From Owenia fusiformis (taxonomy: Eukaryota; Annelida; Polychaeta; Sabellida; Oweniidae): 64,000 nucleotides of DNA. The position numbers and the translations under genes were made by a program. Position 1 is the stretch's first letter, and every line of letters begins with the position of its first letter. The stretch covers positions 29,320,828-29,384,827 of the forward strand of contig CAIIXF020000010.1 in assembly GCA_903813345.2 (NCBI GenBank), written 5' to 3'. Below, piece after piece: positions 11,901 to 23,779 of this stretch. Below the pieces are notes generated by a model. It did no database searches. It worked only from the letters and a program-made list of their open reading frames with translations, and was not told the origin of the DNA.

Positions 11901-14900
11901 ATACAATTTGAATATTGCAAAGTTCAAGCATTTGATAACATATCAAATCAAAAATATGATTTACATATAACAGGTATAACATTAACGTATATCGAAGGAA
12001 CCGATATAGAATCAGTGATCTCGCCAGGATTTTTTTCAACTAGGTGGTCAAAAAATCGGCATAACATTTTAAATTTATTTGTTGGTATCTTCGATTGAAC
12101 TAAGATATTGCTGGACTTAACATGTGTGCATAAAATATAACATTATTATGCAATACACCCCCTTTCATTGAATCACTGTAGACACTACAATTAGTGTTGT
12201 CATCAAACCGTCTAAATCTGAATTATAACCTGTTGGATTAGCAGCCATACTTTGACCTACTTTCATTCTCTCCTCTATTCTCATTTAGAATGTGAAGATA
12301 CATGTGGGTGCCCATGGGTGTTAAATTCTATTTAAAATAATATCCATGGCCATAAACGTTACTAGCCATAGTATAGTAGTCAAAGAAGACACCAAACGGA
12401 CAATTTATTTTAATGATAAATACACTTCTGGTTTTCATGCCCGTTGATCGGTAGGGATAATTTACTCAGTATTATTCAAATACTGATGATTGCCTGTCAA
12501 TTTCACTATAGATTGATCTCTAAGGTCGGTGACTGCATTTTCTTTTATTCTGATTATGCTTTGAATATGATTTATAAACCTTATACAACAGATAAGATGA
12601 ATCGCATTTCGTTGATTTAAAAAAAATGTTTTTGAACTAGGTGACGCGCAAACAGTGGCAAATCTTCAATTACCGGCTGTCGATGTTTTAATGATATTTG
12701 AAGTAGGTACGGGCTATGGGCAATCATTCTGATACTCATAGCGTCTTTCTGTTTCACCTGAAACATGCTCTGATATTATGAGGCATATTCTGTGATCTGA
12801 GCACATCAGATGGGAAGAGTCATAACTGTCAATAAGTGTGATAGTTATCATGGAATCATTTACCTTAATGTACAATTACAATACATTACATAATAGGCAT
12901 TGTATTTAACAGCAGATATTACAACAGGCACAGTTACACAAGTTTTATGACCCCAATTAGATGAAATATGAGCTGGGATGAAAGATCTCAAAAATCCTCA
13001 ATTTTGGGCTCTCCTGGATCGCCAAATCAAGCTCATTATATCATGGCATCTCAGGGCTGAAAAGATTTGAGATGTCATGGTTTATCATGATGATGGACAA
13101 TACATAATGCAATTGATAGATGAACAGGTATTGCCCTCCACAGAATGAAATATTTGCTTAATACTATCTACTGCTTGGATAAGGACATGGGAAATTCGAT
13201 AAAGAGTTGTCTGTTGTGGCCCATGTAAATGTGTTCGACTCTGAAATTAGCTAAATAACATGCGTAAGGTTATAAGCCCATTTTGTATTCTTTTCTTTCC
13301 AGTTGCGCCAGACAGTCCACCTACCATATCAAGTAGCAAAGACCTCTCTAATATCAGATCAGGTGACACTCTACAGCTAACATGTTCCAGCACTGGTGGA
13401 GTGGAGGCACCAACTGTAAAGTGGTACCAGGGAAACAAAGAAATTACAGGTATGAAAAGATAATGTTTCTCTAAAAGCATTCATTTTTACAGTATGTAGA
13501 AACAGGTAAGTTAATGCCCCTTTGTTAATTGTTTCCAAACAGAGTGTCAACATATTAATCTGTCTTAGTTCCCGTTTTCTTCCAATAATTCCTTCGGTTG
13601 TTTCAGATACAAGTAAGGTAGAGTTTCAGCCGAATAGCAACTGGGCTACAGCTCCAAGTCAGGCTAGTAAAAATGTACTCACTCTGCAACTCACACCAGA
13701 TCACAATGGGAATACGTATGAATGCAGGGTGACAAATAAGGCCCTTACAGGATATCAGACTGTTCGCAAAATATTAAACGTTAAATGTAAGTAAACAATT
13801 TATTCTTCAATGTTGGAATTTCAAGTAATCTAGCATCGTCGGTTCCACGTTCTGGGGATAGGTCCGAAGCTAGATGAAGCAAGATGGTAATCTAGCCGGT
13901 CATGTAAATTCGACGCGATACATTTTTTACATAGCCGCATTTTTATGAGAAACGTTATAAGAAACGTATCCTAATTTAAAATTGATTTTTTCTGAAGATT
14001 GTCTAATTTAAAGCAAAATTATGTGCGTAAATTTAGAACGTATTATAGGCTTAAATAATCGAGCGTTTTAAAATGTAAACATCTTTTAATTCCAACTTCC
14101 TACTATTGTTTTACCATCCTCTATCCCCCATTCATTTTGAATACCTAGATGCATAACTAAACATTGGTTGATCAGTTTTATAGTTAAATGCGTATTTTGT
14201 GATTTTTCAATGTTACCCTTCCCTTTTAAAATAAGGTATTAATAATTAAATATATAATTACTGTTCCAGATGCACCGCAAACTGTCACTATAGGTCCGAA
14301 TCACTCTCCATACAATGTCATCAAAGGAAAAAATGCAACATTCACATGTACATCTGACGGAAACCCATCTCCTCGCAATTATACATGGAAAAGAGATAAT
14401 GTTCAAATGGAAGCTACGGCTGCTAACACATGGGACAATACAAACGTACAAGAGTCAACAGATCCCGGAACTTACACATGTACGGCTTCAAATAATATTG
14501 GGGATCCGAAGTTGTCAACGAATGCAGTGCAGTTTGATGTCTTATGTAAGTACTTACATTTTCTGTACTTTCTGTATCAGAAATTCAGTTTGAATCATCC
14601 ATATTAAGTATGTTTAAAAAGTGACCTCAATTTGAATGCCCTTTGCTATTATTTAGATCCTCCTACAATAAAGAACTTACAGGATAGCTATATTTACTAT
14701 GAAAATGAACCCCCTTTAAAGATAACGTGTGCAGCTCAGGCTAATCCTGATGATATAACGTATGTCTGGGCTGGGGGACCAGCGAATTCGGATTCTAAAA
14801 CATTAACGATACATAACAGAACCGAGGGAGGTTACTACACCTGTAAAGCAAGAAACAACATGCAGCCAAGTGTTGGTGATTCACAACCTGGAGAAGATAC

Positions 14901-17900
14901 AAAGAATATATATGTGAATGCCTATTGTAAGTGTCCTCCTGGTTTAAATTCAAGTTGCAAATTGAGTTTAAAACTATTTCAAAGTGCATTTTACTTAGAA
15001 TATCCCTGCACCATTACCCCTTAAAATTCGCTGAAGATTTTTTTTATGGATTTAGAGAAAGCGGCCTTCAGTCGCGCGCAATTCCTCTTTCGTGCTTTCG
15101 GACGACTAGTGTGGAGTATTGAACAAAACAAATATTTTGTCAAAATGTTTTCAGATAAACCTTACAATGTAAGATTATCTCCCACCAGTGGCACCATCAC
15201 AAAAGTAGAGAACGATACTCTGCATAATATAAAGTGTGAATCATCTGCCAACCCAACGAGTAGATACGTATGGATCTTCAACAGCACAACAAAACAAAGT
15301 TCTAGTGACACTCTCAAACTTGGGAAATTAAATCGCGACCATCATGGAAGTTACAAATGCGAAGCATCAAACGATGTCGGATATAATACAGTCGAGTTCT
15401 CTTTGGTTGTAGAGTGTAAGTACATAACTGATTCATGGTATACTGAATTTTGAATTTGTCAATATAATATTATGAATGTTTAATACAAAATGTGCGTTTT
15501 ATATTATCATTGTTTGCGATATGTTACTTAAAAAGGTATGATTTGTTGTTTTTAGATCCCTCAGAAGTGACTTACTTTAGATCATCCACAGACCTATGGC
15601 CTGTTCTTGAAAAGTCTAATTTTTTTCTTACTTGCCATGCTGACAGTAGACCAGCATCTAAAATTGAAATTTATTTGGAATCGACAAAATTAAAAGAGGG
15701 CCCTGGAATATTAACACTGGTTTATACCGTCCCAAATGCTTCATGTAGACACATGGGAACGTATAGTTGCGTTGCGAACAATGGACGAGGAAACAGTGTG
15801 TATAAAAGATTCATAACTGTTCATTGTGAGTAGAATAGATCTGGAATTAAATAAATAATAAAATGGAATATTTGATTTGCCAACAATGGAAGTCGATTTG
15901 AGAAATACATGTACTAATAAATAAACAAGGAGCTCACGCATTTCGAACTCACCATTTTATTGTTATGAAGTCGGCGCCTTACCGAGTTCATTCTTGCGCT
16001 CTAGACCTTTCGGCCAAGTCGGCAAAAAGATGTTCCATCAGCCGACTTAAAAGTCTCAAATATTCTTTATCGTCTTTCTAATCGTGTGATGGTTTCAATA
16101 GATTCATGAACAACTATTCTCACACATTACGTTACATACTGGCACTTTTGAAGACTATTAGAGATCTAAGGAAGTGACGATTAAACAACAAGCCTCCTTG
16201 TATTTCAGGTTCACCAGCCGATGATGATATGCATCATTCTCAAACCGAAATATTTGCAAGCGTCGGAGGATCTATGCGTATTGTTTATAATGCCATTGGA
16301 TTCCCAGTGCCGGAATTCAAGTGGTTTAAGCTAGACACAGATAATGAAACATATACTCCCTTGCCGAATCACACCTTACTTTCCGTTAACACAACTAACA
16401 GATACATGCATCGTGCTGTGATGAGCATTCAGGAAGTGAAAGCAACAGACTTTGGAAAATATATCTGCATTGCATCAAACATTGTTAATAGTACAACAAA
16501 AATATTCGAACTAGATGTAAAAGGTATGTACTCAAAGGGCAAGATGTTGTTGAAGTTGGAAAAGTTATACATCGACGACCTCTATAACGCTACATTATTA
16601 ATTTGCTAATTATTCTCGACAATTCATGAATTTCGATCATATTTTGTTGATAGCAAATTATCTAATCAAAGACAATGTGTTGCACATTATATTTATTTGA
16701 TAATAAATTAACGACTTAGTTTATGTTTATTTTATAGTCATGACGTCATGAAAACCATTTGCATTTTACCGAAAGTATTCTAATTTGATCTCAATTGGAT
16801 TACTAAAAGACATTAAAAACAGAGTGAACAACTTTCTACTTTTATTCTGAAATTAACGCTTTCTGTACATCCCTTCACTTCTCATAGTTGGAACCAAATG
16901 TATTAAAGATAATAATTCTTAAAACAACAGAGATAAAATCTTGATGCCTCTCTTATGAAATATTTCCAATTGCTGTTTAAGTGTCGGAACCAGCTGCGTC
17001 CTCAAATATAGGTGTAATAGTTGGAGGTGTATTCGGGGCACTATCTATAGTTGTATTAGTTGTGTTAATCGTTGGTTTCCTACTGCGGAGAAGACGACCT
17101 AATAGAACAGCAGGTAAATATACCAGTAAATGTATTCAATAGAAATAAGCATTAATATTTTTATAGAATGTGTGTCGACTGCTTTGCTTATGTTATTGTA
17201 ATACAAAATGTCTATTGATATTTAGTTTATTTGATATTGTTTAGAAAACGACGAAAACCGTGACCAACAACTGATGGAAATTGAACCAAGTGGTCCCTCG
17301 GCTATTAAAAGCTTTGTTGATGGTTCAGATAACTTAGCTTATGAAACCATCGGGAAATGTGATCCACGTGAGGAAAGGGTTTGTCAATTTCTAGATACTA
17401 CTAATTTAATCTAATGGATACAATGCTGTGTTCAATGCAAATACCCTTGCGACTTCATCTTAATGCACAATTCAAAAGTTTGCGTGAGACCCCCCCCACG
17501 CGGGCATTAGTGGGGGAATTTTACAAAAAAAATGGGCCTGTCTAATTCCTTACGCCGTAGCCAAATAAATGTATCAATTTCCCTACCCCTGGAGCAATAA
17601 ATCTGGTCAAATATTCACGACCCCAGGGTCCTTCCACCATTCCACCAAAATCTATTTTTAAACATCAGAGTTCCTTGTTAGAAGACTGATGCTCATGAGT
17701 GTTCAGGGATACACGTGCAGTATTTTGTTTATTTTTACTTTAATAGGTTACCCCCTCCGTTTTATTCATCTATATCAAATCAATTAAATTTATATTTGTT
17801 CCAACGTAAAAGTTTTCCAAAATTAATTTTAAATTAAATTAATCATCTATATTAAATCAATTATAAGTAGGACTATTTAAGTAGAACGCGGAAGTGCATT

Positions 17901-20694
17901 TTTTCCGAAGGGAGGGCGAAAAGAAGCTTGACAAACCAATAATTAAAACACTGCTCAGCATTCTAGAGTTCCTCTCTCCAGCGGTTATTCTCGGTGATTC
18001 CACCCTTGAATGTAGTTGAGTTATTTTCTTCTGTTCCCGATATGAGCGATATTTAGTTCACTGAATATACCCATTATTTGCAAATTCTAAGGATCCTAAA
18101 GTGTATACTGGACGAAACAGATTCAGTCAAAAATCCCTATTCCCGGGCACATGTAAATCAAATTTCCCAACCCCGGGACGACAATCCTCGACAAAAATCC
18201 TACCCCTGGGGCAATATTGTGTATCATATTCCTTACCCTCCCCGTGTGGGGGTCTCACGCAAACTTTTGAATGGTGCATAAGACAATTTGTTGAAACTAT
18301 ATATCTCAGTTATTAAGTATGGAGGGAAGGCGTGTGAAATTATGGAATGAATTCTAAAATATGGTAGTCTATTTTAAAGTAACCACAACCCTTTGGCATC
18401 TATACTTAGATAATTAGAATAAACAGTCACATTACATGCATTAAGCCTTTATTCCCGATAGACATACGACAATGTACCAAGAGAAAACTTTGAGATATCC
18501 TCAAGTCAGCTGAAACTTGAAAAGGAAATCGGAAAGGGAGAGTTTGGTGTGGTGTGGAAAGGTCAAGGAAAAAACATACCGCTCTGTCATAAAGTTGTAG
18601 ATGTAGCCATCAAGACTCTCAAAGGTAAGATCCAGACAATCACAAAATAAACATATGAATTTGAACTGTTTAATTAATGAACGTTGGATAACATACGGAC
18701 AGAATTGATGAGGTTTCGTACCTAATTCATTTGTATGGTTATTTTCGACAATGGTCACAATCTGTTCAGTTTAAAATCACAGTGATATTGTATAATACTA
18801 CTGTTTTTGTATAATTTCATGTTAAATGCTATATAAATATTCTATACGTGTATCAAAATTGTTTATCTATTCCATAGTTTAGTATATATCTAGTTTGATA
18901 AGATATAAACGTGCGGTTTATCATTCTGTAGATCCAACTGAGAAAAACAAAGGTGACTTTTTAAAAGAACTGGAGGTTATGAAACTGCTCGGTCATCCTA
19001 ACGTTGTAAGTCTGATTGCATGCTGCATCAAAAAAGGTAAGCAAATGCTTAAAACAACATGTTACCATCGAAATGATGTAGCTTCTTTGAGATCCACTGT
19101 ATGTTCATCTTAGAATGTGTGCCAATATAATTCACTCCAAAACCATCACAATAAATATTATATCATAATTATTCCAGACCCATACTATATTGTTGTTGAA
19201 TACATGGAAAATGGTTCCCTGAAAGATTTTCTTAAAAAGAACAGAGCCGATGGAAACAAAGTGTATGACAATCTCCACTCGGGAACAAAGTCACTCACGT
19301 CAAAGCAGCTGTTACTATTTGCGAGGGATGTAGCAAATGGGATGTCTTGTTTGGAATCATACAAGGTAATGCGTTCACAAAACTGATTTAACATGGCAAC
19401 TTAAACTAAATACTTATATTCTGCTTTAGAAATCTGTAAAACGTTGTTTAATGAATTGCAATTATTTTTCATTTGGCATACTAAAATTAGGTAAAATGTT
19501 GGAAAGTTATCTTTTGATAACGACTTTAGATTTAAAACAAACGGTCTACCTTCACTTACCAAACACAATATTTATTTCTCCAGAGCTAGTTGTTTTCTGA
19601 ATATGCATCAACGCTCATATGTTTTCTAGATCATTCATAGAGATTTGGCAGCCAGGAATATCTTAGTTGATAAAGAATTAAGGGCAAAGGTTTCTGACTT
19701 TGGGTTCGCTAGAGATGTTGGAGAGGATGGGACCTATGAGAGAGGATCACAGGTATGATTCATGAATTTGATGTCACTCCTATGAATGACGTAGTCTCTG
19801 CTAATTATTTTATACAAAATCAAAGGCTTTACTCAAATCTGTTATAATTCAACCTGCCATCTCAATGTATACATGATAGTATAATTATATTTTGTTCATA
19901 CAGAATGACTGTAATAGTATGACATATATTGTGAAAAAAAACTTTTTAAGGATCAATATCGTCTTTCCAGGGTAAATTACCTATTCGTTGGATGGCCATC
20001 GAGTCCCTTCTGTACAACTTGAGTACATGCAAGAGTGACGTATGGAGTTATGGTGTTCTGTTATGGGAGATCATAAGTCTGGGTAATTATATGATTTAGA
20101 ATTAAAATGGCACCATATACATATTTAACAGCAATTCGTTTTTATTAAGGAAATTAAAATAAAGCCATTTGTGTTTAACGAAAAGGTGTTAATCATTTAT
20201 GGAGCATTATACACTTTTTTTGTGAACGTGTTATACAGGTGCCACACCATACCCTGGTATGGGAGCCCGTCAGATCATGAAAGACATAGGTCGAGGATAC
20301 AGGATGGAAAAACCTAAACAATGTGATCAAGAAATGTAAGTTACATGTACCTTTATGGATATAGGACATTTTCTTTAACATTGTATGTTTAAATATTAGT
20401 TCTGCAAATAGAATCGAAAGTGTACGAGTACAGCTGTAGATATGATAAATGTAAAAACAATTCATCCTCAACACCTGGGGTATAATACGTTAAGTAATTT
20501 GTTTCAGATACGAGTTGATGTTGAAGTGTTGGAATGAAAGTCCAAACAAGAGACCTGAGTTCAAAACAATTGTTCAAACAGTGAATAACATCATTGAAGG
20601 AAACCACGATGATTATGTAAAGTTAGATGCAATTCCGGAACATATCTATGTTAATCTCCCAAGAATGGATGATGAACTAAATGAACGTATTTAG
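8991..20694 (+). CDS. Seven-Ig receptor tyrosine kinase with ITAM-like tail (complete; isoform using first exon 1a)
   Basis: Coding exons: 8991-9366, 13303-13449, 13607-13786, 14270-14545, 14657-14926, 15155-15415, 15556-15825, 16209-16523, 16982-17113, 17245-17378, 18462-18624, 18932-19036, 19178-19365, 19630-19752, 19971-20082, 20239-20335, 20508-20694. They sum to 3336 nt, 1111 aa, with every junction in phase. Residues: signal peptide ~1-22, Ig1 to 125, Ig2 (two exons) to 234, Ig3 to 326, Ig4 to 416, Ig5 to 503, Ig6 to 593, Ig7 to 698, TM ~706-730, juxtamembrane to 787, kinase ~805-1075. Kinase residues: GKGEFG 811-816, K838, HRD 942-944, DFG 962-964. Tail Y1086-V-K-L and Y1097-V-N-L form an ITAM-like pair; LAYETI in the juxtamembrane fits an ITIM. 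Ig7 lacks the B-strand cysteine. The start is ATG 8991; an upstream in-frame GTG is not needed. Likely a plasma-membrane receptor signalling by autophosphorylation; the ligand is unknown. Exons 1b and 1c can replace exon 1a. Confidence 0.92.
9804..10342. mobile_element. Mariner-like non-autonomous element (539 bp)
   Basis: TIRs CGAGGGTTGTCCAATAAG at 9804 and, inverted, ...TTTTCAGACAACCCTCC ending at 10342, both followed inward by TCCTGAACTA. TA flanks both ends (9802-9803, 10343-10344). This is a mariner-type terminus; the interior has no intact transposase. It lies between first exons 1a and 1b, ending 83 bp before the ATG of 1b. Confidence 0.8.
10426..10801 (+). CDS. Alternative first exon 1b: signal peptide + N-terminal Ig domain
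   Basis: ATG at 10426, then a hydrophobic leader ([15 protein letters not shown]), then an Ig domain starting [15 protein letters not shown] with LYC, WY and DFYC. It is 376 nt long, exactly the length of exon 1a, and ends phase 1 at a GTGTGT donor, so it can splice to 13303. Without splicing the frame stops after ~18 further codons. It has its own leader, so it is an alternative first exon (own promoter) rather than an internal Ig exon. A separate one-Ig secreted product by read-through is possible. CGGAAGT lies 74 bp upstream. Confidence 0.75.
11252..11624 (+). CDS. Alternative first exon 1c: signal peptide + N-terminal Ig domain
   Basis: ATG 11252, leader [19 protein letters not shown], then a divergent Ig domain ([37 protein letters not shown]). 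It is 373 nt, ending phase 1 at a GTATCT donor, compatible with the acceptor before 13303. The WYIWR-x-DI segment is shared with the first exon of the third receptor (47662) and not with 1a or 1b, hinting at exchange between the loci. An upstream in-frame ATG at 11066 would give a longer, non-signal-like start; I prefer 11252. Confidence 0.7.
11625..13302. other. Intron between first-exon cassettes and common exon 2
   Basis: About 1.7 kb of AT-rich sequence. I looked for further [11 protein letters not shown]-type cassettes and found none; no repeat structure seen either. Confidence 0.5.
15930..16030 (-). repeat. tRNA-derived SINE fragment
   Basis: On the minus strand TGGCCGAAAGG (A-box-like, as in tRNA-Leu/Ser) is followed by a second GGTAAGGCGCCGAC D-arm-like block and a degenerate B box (GAGTTCGAAAT). 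It cannot fold as a functional tRNA. It sits in the intron before the Ig7 exon of the second receptor. Confidence 0.5.
17464..18278. mobile_element. PIF/Harbinger-like MITE (815 bp), TAA duplication
   Basis: TIRs TGCACAATTCAAAAGTTTGC at 17464 and its inverse ending at 18278, extending ~32 bp through GTGAGACCCCC. Flanked by TAA on both sides (17461-17463, 18279-18281). Internal short repeats of the form CCCTACCCCTGG/CCCAACCCCGGG. A three-base TWA duplication is typical of PIF/Harbinger. No transposase. It lies in the intron between the juxtamembrane exon and the glycine-loop exon. Confidence 0.75.
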
Positions 20695-21165
20695 GCAATT
20701 GATCATATGGAAAATAACTGGCACACAAGAAGACAAAACCTGCGTTCAAGTAATTGATGTAAAGTGGTCTAAATAATAGAATGGTAGATCCAGAAATTTT
20801 GATAACAATGCTAAACGTTTATTATTTACTTTTCAAGAATATTTGCACAGCAATAGGGTTATGCATATCCTCATAAATCATGAAAATGTTAAATCTGGCA
20901 AGGAATATTTTATTAGTTTTCTTTTGACTAAATATTCAAAACTTCACTGCAAGGTTTAATTCTACAAATGAATGTTTCAGTAGTAACTACTGGTCTGTTT
21001 TGGTAGTAACAGACAAAGTCATAGAATCATACATATTCCACCATGACAACGCTCCGTGTAGGAGATCTGGTATGGTCCAGGATGATATCAGCAACAAGTT
21101 GAATATGTATTGGAACATTCTACACCCTCCTAAGATACTTTGCTTTGTTTGGACACCTAAGGAGG
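20695..21165. other. 3' flank of second receptor gene
   Basis: Probable 3' UTR and flank; closely resembles 5103-5570 after the first receptor stop. No additional gene seen. Confidence 0.5.
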
Positions 21166-21167
21166 GA

Positions 21168-21690
21168 CTATGTACCTAAGGAGGGACGCTTGTAGGGTTT
21201 GGGTCCAGGTTTATTCAATTTCGATAAATTAATTTTACCCCCGCTTATACATTTCACCTCCGTATTGTTGAGCTTGTTCTCATCAAAGTCTCTTATTATT
21301 GAGCTTCCTATCACCAGTGTCTTATCGGATTCATTACCATTCTGTGATTTCAAGGAGGTGAGATGCTTGCGAAGATGTATACATTCATCATTTAGGTCTT
21401 TGCATTGTGATGTTTTTGCTGCCAATTGAGTCACCAAATCAGCATTGGTCGTTTGCATAGCATTAAGGTTAATTTTCGCTATTTCCATAGAGTCCTTCAA
21501 GTCCACAGTGGTATTCGAAAGATCATCAATTTTGTCAGTTAACTTTGAGACAGTGTTCATTAGGCGTTCAAGTTTGTTGTCATCGATTGGTATTTTCACT
21601 GATGATACAGTCTTTCTTGGTCTGCCTCTAGTTTTAATTCTAGTTTGAGATGGAAGAGTTTTTGGCGTTTTTGGAGAAGTACAGGTAACC
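21168..21690 (-). pseudogene. LINE ORF1 fragment (coiled coil + SGNH-hydrolase-like start)
   Basis: Minus-strand reading frame. A proline/lysine-rich start with an RGRPRK (AT-hook-like) patch is followed by a heptad-rich coiled coil (KLERLMNTVSKLTDKIDDL..), then TLVIGSSIIRDFDENKLNN, which matches block I of SGNH-type esterase domains in ORF1 proteins of CR1-type LINEs. It stops shortly after that motif, with no RNA-binding part or reverse transcriptase, so it is a truncated copy. No ATG starts the open frame. Confidence 0.55.
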
Positions 21691-21757
21691 GCAGTTTATC
21701 GATTCATAAGTCTGATTTTTCGAATGGTTTTTGGTGATGTTTCTTGGGTTGTAGTCC

Positions 21758-23776
21758 AGAGGCCTCATTATCATCTGGTCGCAACGCAAAATCGCATGCG
21801 AATCGCATCGCAAGACATCGCAACGCAACTATTTCCCAAAAATGTTATTATCATTCCATCGCATCGCAAGTCTGACGCAAAGTTATCGATTTTCTGATCG
21901 CAACTAAACAAAAAGTTGCGACGACGTTTACCCTGTCGCAAATCAAATCGCAAATCTAGTTCATCTTTGAGCGTTATTTTATCTATGTTAATGGATATTT
22001 TGTGGTGTTTTATATCGGTCATTTCACTACCTGTTAAGTATTAATCAATAGTATCGAAGAAATTGTTCAATTTTATTTATTTAATATGATTAAAATATAC
22101 ATTTAATTGAGCCTGTAAATCCTTAAAAATCACGTTTGTTTCTAAATATTGAGAATGCATCACATACTGTATACGTCTTAGATTGGTGCCTGCAATATTT
22201 CGTGCTCTTTGGAGCAAAGGATTTTCGCCAATTAAATATTTATCTAGCTAATAAAGCTTGTTTGGTGAATTAATCTTGCCACTACTACACTAATGTTCTG
22301 AGTATTCCTAGTGTTTATTTACCTCACCTACATCGTCTGCAAAAGTACAAGAACACCAAGATGTTTCATTTCATTCTGGATCACCACAATCGTATTGGCC
22401 GAAGAGTATTTCGAGATAGGTTTAACCCACTCGATTCACTAACTGCCACTTTTGTCCGACTTTGCAAGTCGCTCCATTTCTTCCTGAATTGGAACATGGA
22501 TTTGTTAAAACAATGGTTGAACTCCTGTGGTATCTGTGTACAGTATGTGAGGTGCTCGTTTTTCTGAATGATCTCTACCATGTTCCCAGATATAGATTTA
22601 ATATTAAAGACATTTTATTTGATCGAGTTTGAATATGAATAGAAACGTTGTTAATTCTACATAATAGAATAAATGCATATCACTGCAAATTACTAAGTTG
22701 TTAAATTTAATAGTTTAAAAATGAAAAAGCACGATTTTCTTTTTTACATAGACATGTACTCTGTATCTGTTGTTCAAGCATCACCCATCGCATTGAAGTT
22801 GACTCGTCGGAAAGAGTTAGATTTTCAATTTGAAATGAGAGTTCGTCTCAAAATTGTAGATTTTCACATTTTCATCCCGACCCTGATTCAAACATGATTT
22901 GCTTTGATCACAATGCAAAAGACGCGTTTCATATTTTGTTCCAAAGGAAAATAAATGCAATACACTGGAGACATATTTAAACATATATCGATATGGAACC
23001 CACAACTTACAATTTTCTTGCATGTGTATAAAATGTAAAATATACACCACCAAATAGAAAACTCATTAGCTGTTATCGTTTCATTGTCTGTTGAAAAATT
23101 ATGTTGACGGATTTTAGATAGAAGCATTGTAGAACACATACAACAACGACCAAAAGTTCGTTTTATTTCACTTAGTTTCAGTAACATGACAACTTCCGGT
23201 TTTAACAGTTATTTATTTTCAGTGATGTGTGACTTACATAACGTTTTTTCTAGTCCTCATTTCCACACCAAGTGAACTTATTTTTTCAGCTACCCTTGCC
23301 CAGCAACTATCCTGTGACTGTATTGTTATTTGACAGCTAAGTGGTGCCAAAAGAATATTTGCATCCTTCTCAATGAGAGATACTAATAATTCTTGTTCAT
23401 CATTTGTCCAATTCCCTGCCCTCGACATGTTTCTTCGACTACCGTCTGTTCAATGTAAATCGATTTGCATTTTGGCGCACTTATGTCTTGCACAAGTGTA
23501 ATGCATGCGCAACCAATCAAATCATATCAATTATTGGATTTTATCAATTTCAATCAATCAATGTCAAAAACTAGCGCCAGTGTCCTTTTAAATTTCGCGC
23601 CAAAATACACTCTAGACTTGCGATCGCAACTTACGTTTTAATTGTTTTGCGATTGCTTTGCGTCTGCGATTGCGCTCAATTGATAATACCACGCATCGCA
23701 TGCGTTACGAATTGCGATCGCAATCGCATCGCAGACGCAACGCAACTATTTGCGACCAGATGATAATGAGGCCTCT
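21758..23776 (-). mobile_element. TIR DNA transposon fragment with Myb/SANT-like exon
   Basis: Ends AGAGGCCTCATTATCATC at 21759 and the inverse GATGATAATGAGGCCTCT ending at about 23776, followed inward on both sides by GGTCGCAACGCA and many GCGATCGCA/ATCGCA subterminal motifs. On the minus strand just inside the right end, 23234-23428 encodes NWTNDEQELLVSLIEKDANI...SCWARVAEKI, the pattern of Myb/SANT-like domains carried by Harbinger-type elements. The CAGAGG start also recalls hAT. I could not find a clean target duplication, so the superfamily stays open. No full transposase seen. Confidence 0.6.
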
Positions 23777-23779
23777 GCT

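Noticed and set aside
22361-23187. Frames of 66-99 aa in the middle of the SANT-bearing element
   Set aside because: No recognisable domain and overlapping on both strands; treated as chance frames in AT-rich DNA.
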